From: Trichopria drosophilae
Taxonomy: Eukaryota; Arthropoda; Insecta; Hymenoptera; Diapriidae
Assembly: GCA_030407085.1 (NCBI GenBank)
Contig: CM059582.1
Coordinates: 159,208,001-159,272,000 of the forward strand
DNA: 64,000 nucleotides
Direction of reading: 5' to 3'
The translations under genes were made by a program, and so were the position numbers. Below the pieces are notes generated by a model. That model ran no database searches. It was given only the letters and a program-made list of their open reading frames with translations, and was not told the DNA's origin. Every line of letters starts with the position of its first letter. Within the stretch, counting starts at the first letter, position 1. Below, in pieces: positions 58,461 through 64,000 of the stretch.

Positions 58461-58998
58461 ATGCGATCCTATGAAGAAGTTGCCACGCTGTTTAATAACA
58501 GATTTCCAAATCGTGATCCAATTTCAAAATCTATTGTCAATCGTACTGTTTTACGATTTCAGGGAACTGGTTCAGTTATTGGCGAAGGACGATGATCAGG
58601 TAGACCAAAAACAACTAAAAATGATGACGTGTCCATGCAGGTTCTCCAAAATATTATTGAAAACCCGCACAATCCTCCTCCGAGAGTAGCTCAGGAATAT
58701 GATATCGACCGAAAATATGTTACAAAAATTTTAAAGTCACGCGGTTACCACTCGTTTAAAATACGACTGGTCCAAGAACTCTCTGAAGATTACTATGATG
58801 GAAGAGTAGAGTTTTGCGATGAAATGACGATATGACGATCATCGTCCATTTTCAGTTGGATTTGTTTTTTTGACAAATGTACGTTTGAATTGAGCGGATC
58901 TGTCAATCGTCAGAACATGCGATATTGGGCGGATGTTAAACGAGAGATTTGCATACTGAACGCCCACAAAAACTTAATGTTTGGGCAGGAATTATTGT
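58461..58998 (+). pseudogene. Mariner-type transposase pseudogene
   Basis: From ATG 58461 the frame reads SYEEVATLFNNRFPNRDPIS, FQGTGSVIGEG, a TGA in place of Arg in the GR-R-SGRP turn, then VLQNIIENPHNPPPRVAQEY, KYVTKILKSRGYHSFKIRLV and RVEFCDEM: the paired helix-turn-helix DNA-binding region of an insect mariner-like family (also catalogued as DUF4817). A frame shift near 58835-58855 leads to WICFFDKCTFELSGSVNRQN and MRYWADV, which holds the first catalytic Asp in the position of the usual S-D-E. A second shift gives RPQKLNVWAGII, after which the coding sequence stops in a CA repeat. The second and third catalytic residues are absent. At least one nonsense codon and two frameshifts make it dead. 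Confidence 0.85.
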
Positions 58999-59259
<261 letters not shown>

Positions 59260-59266
59260 TTCAATG

Positions 59267-59640
59267 GTATCATTGAATAGCTGGCAAGAAATCCTTACAC
59301 TTTTGTATAAAACATTGCTCCCAAAAATTCACTCCCGCTGAGATAATTCGCCGTTACTGGAACATTTAAGTTTAACCCTGAAATAACCTCGATCAAAATA
59401 ACAGTTATATTATATTCAGACGTAAAATTTTCCACTATTTCCAAAACCTTAAAAAATGGGGTTCCTATTAACAAAAATTAACTTGAACTTGAAATAAGCA
59501 TCAAAGTCATTTTCCAGGTCAATATTAAGGGTACCATTGAATAGCCGGGGAGAAATCCTTAAACTTTTGTTTGAAACATTTTCCCCGAAAATGCATACCC
59601 GCTGAGATATATTACCATTCCGGAACTTTTTCCTATCACT
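59267..59640. repeat. Direct repeat, period about 264 bp
   Basis: CATTGAATAGCTGGCAAGAAA at about 59270 and CATTGAATAGCCGGGGAGAAA at about 59534 each continue with TCCTTAMACTTTTGT, AAACATT, CCCGCTGAGATA. The intervening sequence is unique. It resembles two tandem copies of a diverged repeat. Confidence 0.65.
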
Positions 59641-59834
59641 CTATACAGTCTTACAATTTTTATCATAACTTTTAAATATAAATAGATGTCGATTTCAGAA
59701 CATTCTATTGTTAATCCTTATCGCAACCGGTAAAATAATATTGCAACGTTTGATTTTATAGAAAAAAAGATCCAAAAATAGCTACACGCAAAACCCCTTG
59801 GGCTGGCAGCTGTCCTCTTCGGCGTTGAGCAGCG
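59641..59834. other. Short unassigned stretch
   Basis: Between the direct repeat and the non-LTR element. On the minus strand TTEVVTLLNAEEDSCQPKG is an open, protein-like run at about 59860-59800, in a different frame from the element frame. Confidence 0.3.
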
Positions 59835-60899
59835 TGACTACTTCTGTAGTTTTTGCAGGTTTGATCTGTTTCATGAGAGTTGTTTATCATTTTAACTCTT
59901 AATGTTTCTTTGGTGAAAATGAACTGGATTAAGCTTGCAATTATCCATGTCTTCCTTTTGTCGCCTTTACATTTCACTAATTCAGTAGACTCTAATTTTA
60001 ATTTTTGGACTATTTCTAAGAATATATGGCAATAGATGCTAGGGTTTGAGGTTACATATAGGGTTCTCAAGACACGTTTCCTGAAAGTGATTTCGCCTAA
60101 CAGTAATTTATCGGTGCGTGTAATTGTTTTTCTCATTAATAGTTGTTTTTTTATCTTGGCTATTATCTATTTCAGCTACTATAAATATTTGAAACAAATA
60201 ATGCTGTCTGTCTGTTTTGATAGAATATGGTCAAGACATGAACTGCTTCTATCAAATACACTAGTCGGTTTGTGTATTGCAGGAATGAATCTGAATTCGT
60301 TGGCTGTGTTTAGATATTCTTGTGATATATCATTGTCCTTTAGAATATCGATGTTAATATCTCCTACTAATGTGTGATCGTTTGTAGCTTTACAGTTGTT
60401 AAGATTTTGTCTCCAGTGATGTATAAAAATAAATCGGACACAGGGATGGAGAACGATATATTGGCGTTAGTATTGATTTATGACCTTTCATGTTATATAG
60501 TTTAGTTTTTAGTTCTGACAAGCCGGCAATTTGGACAACTTCTATATTATGTTGTATCTCTTGTTTTACATAAATGACAACTCTATCATTTTGGTTTATC
60601 GAACCATCGTTGTAATAAGAGTCATATCCGTTAATACTGTAAAAATAATGGATTTGCAATTTCCATGTCTCTGTGCACATGAGTATATAAATATTCCCCC
60701 AATTATGAAGTAGTAATTCTAGTTCTTCGAAGTTTTTATCCAAGCTTGTTATATTTAGGACCATTAATGAAAAATTATAATTTAGGCCCATATATTCCTC
60801 TAGGTTTTGCTTAGAATACATACAAATATTGTTAATTTCTACTGCTCTATAATTATCTAAGAAATTTTGCATTTTTATAACTTTAGAATTTTGTATCAT
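59835..60899 (-). pseudogene. Non-LTR ORF2 endonuclease and linker, pseudogene
   Basis: The frame 60899-60399 contains FSLMVLNITSLDKNFEELEL, then LMCTETWKLQIHYFYSINGY, the N-terminal half of the apurinic-type endonuclease; the catalytic Glu is in the TETW motif. DRVVIYVKQEI corresponds to the G-G-V-x-I-Y-V strand. A shift near 60400 leads to HTLVGDINIDIL and NEFRFIPAIHKPTSVFDRSS with CLDHI, the catalytic G-D-F-N and S-x-S-x-I-D-H blocks. The linker follows (RKTWIIASLIQFIFTKETLR, 60136 onward), like the K-P-W-x-T-x-x-L segment before RT. Confidence 0.8.
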
Positions 60900-61031
60900 G
60901 TAAATATTGTGGGGTATTTTTTTAGCAATTAAGAAATTTCTTCTGTCAGTAGACGTCGATAGAATGGCTTGTTATATCGGGTCGATTTGATTCTGTGCAA
61001 TTTATACACTGTTTTTCTTGTTTTTTTTTTT

Positions 61032-61800
61032 GTAGTCCTTTGAGTCGTGATTTTCTGCACACAATTTACAAATACAAGTTTTTCACATTTGACATTACTG
61101 TGACCATACAGGCAACACTAGTAACATCATCGTGTGTTGATGTCATTGTATATTGGGCGTATTTGCCATCCGACCGCTAACTTAATGCTTTTTCTGCTAT
61201 TTGAAGATTAACTTACGCACTAACCTCAACCAAAGTAATATTAGCGTCGAAATTTTTCAGTTTTCTAACGTAAGTTATGTTGAAATGAGAGTCTCTCATA
61301 TTTGTGAAATGTTGTTGAAGTCACTTTGGATTTTATTTAAAGTCATTTCAACGAGTTTTCTAGGTATTTTGATTTTCGTATTTAAGAGTTTAGTTTCAAC
61401 CACGTCATACGTGGTGTGCATTTGAGCGATTTAGTAATTTCATCCGCTAGAATTTTTATATCGTGTGCACTATCATACTTTATGTTTAGAGAACCGTCTT
61501 TGCTCTCTGTGACGGGTTTACTGCTTTTTTAACATTACTACTAGTTATTTTGGGGTCTTGGTTTTGTTTAGGTTTTATTATAATTTCGGACATAGTGTTA
61601 GATGGGTACCATATGGGTTTATTCCAATTTTTGGTACAGCCGTTATATTTACAAATGAAAACTACCCGCCTTTCTTTGGTTTGCAATTTAGTTAAACTCT
61701 TTGTTAGCCAATAGTTCGTATCTACCAACAATACATTTTTATCCTTAATTTCTGAGTTTAGATAATCTAGAAGTATGTTTTCCTCACGTAGGTGCATTCA
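61032..61800 (-). pseudogene. Non-LTR ORF1 (gag-like), pseudogene
   Basis: The N-terminal frame (61797-61486) has LLDYLNSEIKDKNVLLVDTN and then MSEIIIKPKQNQDPKITSSN with VKKAVNPSQ, the usual segment leading into the gag fold. After a stop the match resumes (SLNIKYDSAHDIKILADEIT). The first knuckle reads C-Y-stop-C-CLYG-H-SNVK-C, a perfect C-x2-C-x4-H-x4-C with a stop inside. The second, in another frame, is CKLCAENHDSKDYK, where the last Cys is replaced by Tyr. Confidence 0.75.
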
Positions 61801-61879
61801 TTCATAGGCCTCTTTTGTTTTTACATTTAGATTAGTTTGTTTAGACTGATTAGAATCTACTTTATTACTGCGACCCAGA

Positions 61880-62440
61880 CTAAATCTGGACGAAGTATTG
61901 AATTTCGTCACTTCGGGCATAAAAATTACCCTATAGTTTTTCTATCAAATGTCGACGTCTCAGACCCTAAGGAACCCAAATCAACAATAAAAAAATTTGT
62001 GTCCGTGATCTTGTACGTACGCACGTCCGTACATTCCGTTTTTTTGTCTCGCGATAACTCGCGAACGGATAAGCGTATTGACATACATTTTTTTTTAATA
62101 CGCAACTTGGCATAACTTAGATCTGATTAGATTTTGGCGCAGATCCATCCTTCCATTACTAAAAAAAATTAGCCCCAATTAAGTTACTTCGTAGTTTTTT
62201 GTATTTATTTTGAAAAATACAAATTTTATTTAAAAATGTTTCAAACAAAAAACATAGAGCATGAAATTCTCTACAAAAAAGGTTCTATGCTTTTTCTTCC
62301 TAAAGTCAATGATAATGCCATAAAAACTGGTTTAAAATGTTTATGACTATTGTCTGAAAAAGTATTTTTAAATTACCCTATATTTTTTCATCAAATTTCG
62401 AGGTTTCGACCCCCTACCCCCCAGCGATAGTCTTCGCCAG
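61880..62440. repeat. Dispersed repeat, copies 2 and 3
   Basis: 61890-62040 matches 36300-36480 (see there). At 62370-62420 TTACCCTATATTTTTTCATC and AAATTTCGAGGTTTCGACC repeat part of the same unit. The 92-codon frame at 61837 is formed by the repeat and is not a gene. Confidence 0.6.
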
Positions 62441-63472
62441 CTCCTCGGGCGCGGTGATCACCTACGGGCTCATAAGTTCTTTTACGCCCTTGATACGAAA
62501 ATAACTATTTCGATATATCTAAAAGATGTCTTACAGTATCTAAAAGATATCCGTCAGAGATTAGAGATAATTAGTAAAACACTGTAAACATGTAATATGC
62601 ATCGAATAGTCTATTAGAATACAAGTGCATGAAGTAAGTGTTTTGCAACTTTTATTTATTAATACTTCGGCTGGCCTGTTGTCGGGGTCGAAGTTTTGAA
62701 AATGCTCATTTTCAACTTTCATACATATAAAAAATACTATATTGTTGTAAGATATCTATCGAGGCCACTTGGACCTAAATATGATTGGACCTCAAAATAT
62801 CAATATAATTTTATAATATAATTGAAAGCTATTAGTAAACAAACGAGTATTAAGGAATAGCCGACTCTCTATTGGGTCGAAGTTTCTGAGCGAGCAAAGC
62901 AAGCGAGGCACCACGCCCACACTAGTTATTCTTGAATAAGTTGTTTAGTAAAGCTCTGTATTTCTTGTTCTTTTCCTTTCTTAATAATTCATCCTCGTCA
63001 TTCTTCATTTGTCAATCATCTTTTAATCTTTTAATAAACTCATATAATTTGTGTAGTTTTCGTATTATGTATGTTCGTAACGGAGAGTCTCCAGTCGAGT
63101 CATTCTTCTCGACACTTTTTACCTACCCTTTACAAATTATTTTATCTCTCGACCTTCGTTCCATGCTGTATTCCATCACAAATTATGCATACTTTCGTAA
63201 GATGCCTGCGCTTCATATAACATGAATATATTCGGTCATCATCCCCTTTCAGTCCATCAGAGTTTTCCCCCATCCGCACAGTCGTTCAAATAATTTTCCT
63301 TTGAAAAACGGGTAAACACTTACGCGCACGTGGATATTCTACCCTTAAAATTTTCGATCCGATTTTATTTGGAAAACGTGACGGATCAACTCCTCGGATC
63401 ACACCAATAATAGACATTATCCACAAATTCTATGAAATATTAACTTGGTTTCAAAACATACGCTCTAAAATC
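62441..63472. other. Unassigned, includes repeat partner of 37215-37300
   Basis: 62665-62730 is the second copy of the repeat at 37215-37300. The TACGAAAATAACTATTTCGATATA string at about 62496 is a word shared with 55805-56520. The 97-codon frame at 62932-63225 is rich in Phe/Ser and not recognisable. Confidence 0.4.
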
Positions 63473-63568
63473 TTTAAAGTGAAAACTTGAAAATCTCACT
63501 GGATAACAGCGAAATTTCATTTTATAAAACTGCCGATTTGACCACGTTTACTGAGTTTTCACTTTAAA
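63473..63568. mobile_element. Small MITE, TTTAAAGTGAAAACT ends
   Basis: TTTAAAGTGAAAACT and AGTTTTCACTTTAAA are exact inverted repeats enclosing about 66 bp. The GTGAAA word matches the cluster at 5868-5955. Confidence 0.65.
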
Positions 63569-64000
63569 TATTGCAGAGAGCAACAACATTTATTTACTTT
63601 AGTTCGCTTAAACCAAACCGTGATGTGCGATTTTGATGTCGATCGTTTATATGAACACGTGTTATATATATTAAAATACTATCTTTTGATTAACTGTAAA
63701 CAAGTGTATACAAAAAATGACCATTTCTTGAAAAAAGAAATCGTTTGTAATAAATAATTCCGCACAAACATATACGGGATATTATTTACATATTTTTGGG
63801 GTCGCTGAATAAGTATCTGATATCAATTTTAAAAAATTCAAAAGGACGGATCCAATATGGCGGAGAAGAAAATTGAAAATCAACTGAATTCGAAAATCAA
63901 AATAGATTTTGGGGATCTAAAACGATGAGTATATTGTTATATATTATTTGTTTTCATTTTTTCTTGTTTTTTTTTTTCTACAGAAAGCTCTATAAAAATA
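63569..64000. repeat. AT-rich end with CCGCCAT-family copy
   Basis: 63800-63905 contains TTTGGGGTCGCTGAATAAGT, GACGGATCCAATATGGCGG and TTTTGGGGATCTAAAACG, a plus-strand copy in the orientation of 10930-11000. Nothing else is recognised before the window ends. Confidence 0.55.

Larger units (their letters stand above)
59835..61800 (-). mobile_element. Decayed, 3'-truncated non-LTR retrotransposon (Jockey/R1-like layout)
   Basis: On the minus strand the order is: ORF1-like gag (61797-61430), two CCHC-type zinc knuckles (61126-61085 and 61070-61032), an apurinic-type endonuclease (60899-60190) and the linker towards the reverse transcriptase (60136-59835). This two-ORF order with gag knuckles is typical of Jockey/I/R1-type elements. 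The reverse transcriptase itself is missing: the match ends near 59835. Multiple stops and frameshifts show it is dead. Loss of the 3' part is unusual, because target-primed reverse transcription typically truncates 5' ends, so a later deletion or insertion is likely. Confidence 0.8.

Overview
This window reads as nuclear DNA of an arthropod, most probably an insect. It is strongly AT-rich, has no dense operon-like coding, and carries an intact UXT (prefoldin-like) gene, one exon with canonical splice sites, remains of Copia, non-LTR and mariner-type elements, tRNA-derived SINE scraps, and many inverted-repeat DNA elements. The species cannot be named from the sequence alone. A hymenopteran is my guess, resting only on the character of the repeats and the UXT protein.

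Host genes are few. The only complete one is a UXT homologue at 15223-15657 on the minus strand (144 codons, coding part uninterrupted). A 277-bp exon at 52722-52998, minus strand, has a good acceptor and a good donor and encodes a Pro/Tyr/Ile-rich segment of a protein I cannot name; its other exons are not seen here, so it probably belongs to a gene with long introns. A 160-residue open frame at 46181-46660 resembles an unnamed invertebrate family with a conserved C-terminal motif, but it is broken at its 5' end.

Most of the rest is transposon-derived. 1-2.5 kb: a short minisatellite and a nested foldback element. 4.5-13.5 kb: several terminal-inverted-repeat (TIR) elements, two with other elements inserted in them. 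16.5-20.6 kb: a nested TIR element followed by three back-to-back palindromic elements, two of them joined at a shared TTAA. 21.4-24.2 kb: a decayed Copia element on the minus strand, split by a small MITE. 25.3-26.8 kb: a TA-flanked element made of AAGTAAAT words. 27-34 kb: AT-rich, nearly featureless. 34.4-45 kb: several MITEs, a diverged tandem/inverted repeat, and an 1167-bp TA-flanked insertion whose empty site is preserved in a paralogous repeat nearby. 49-50.5 kb: a TIR element built of CCTGATCAGG words with a tRNA-like unit inside. 54-56.5 kb: more TIR and foldback elements. 58.5-61.8 kb: a mariner-type transposase pseudogene ending in a 260-bp CA/GC dinucleotide tract, then a 3'-truncated non-LTR retrotransposon carrying gag zinc knuckles and an apurinic endonuclease domain.

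The most interesting pattern is a group of elements (4529-5482, 12251-12648, 16483-18089, 48967-50534, 53989-54663, and a small one at 35263-35361) with related short termini (CCC then an AAGTAGCACA- or AGCAAACG-like string). Their interiors consist largely of one short word repeated in both orientations, and the word differs in each element. They look like one superfamily whose subterminal arrays have turned over independently. Two of them also hold a CTCF-like GGTGGCG core in the unique centre. All statements about families come from recognition by eye; no search was run.
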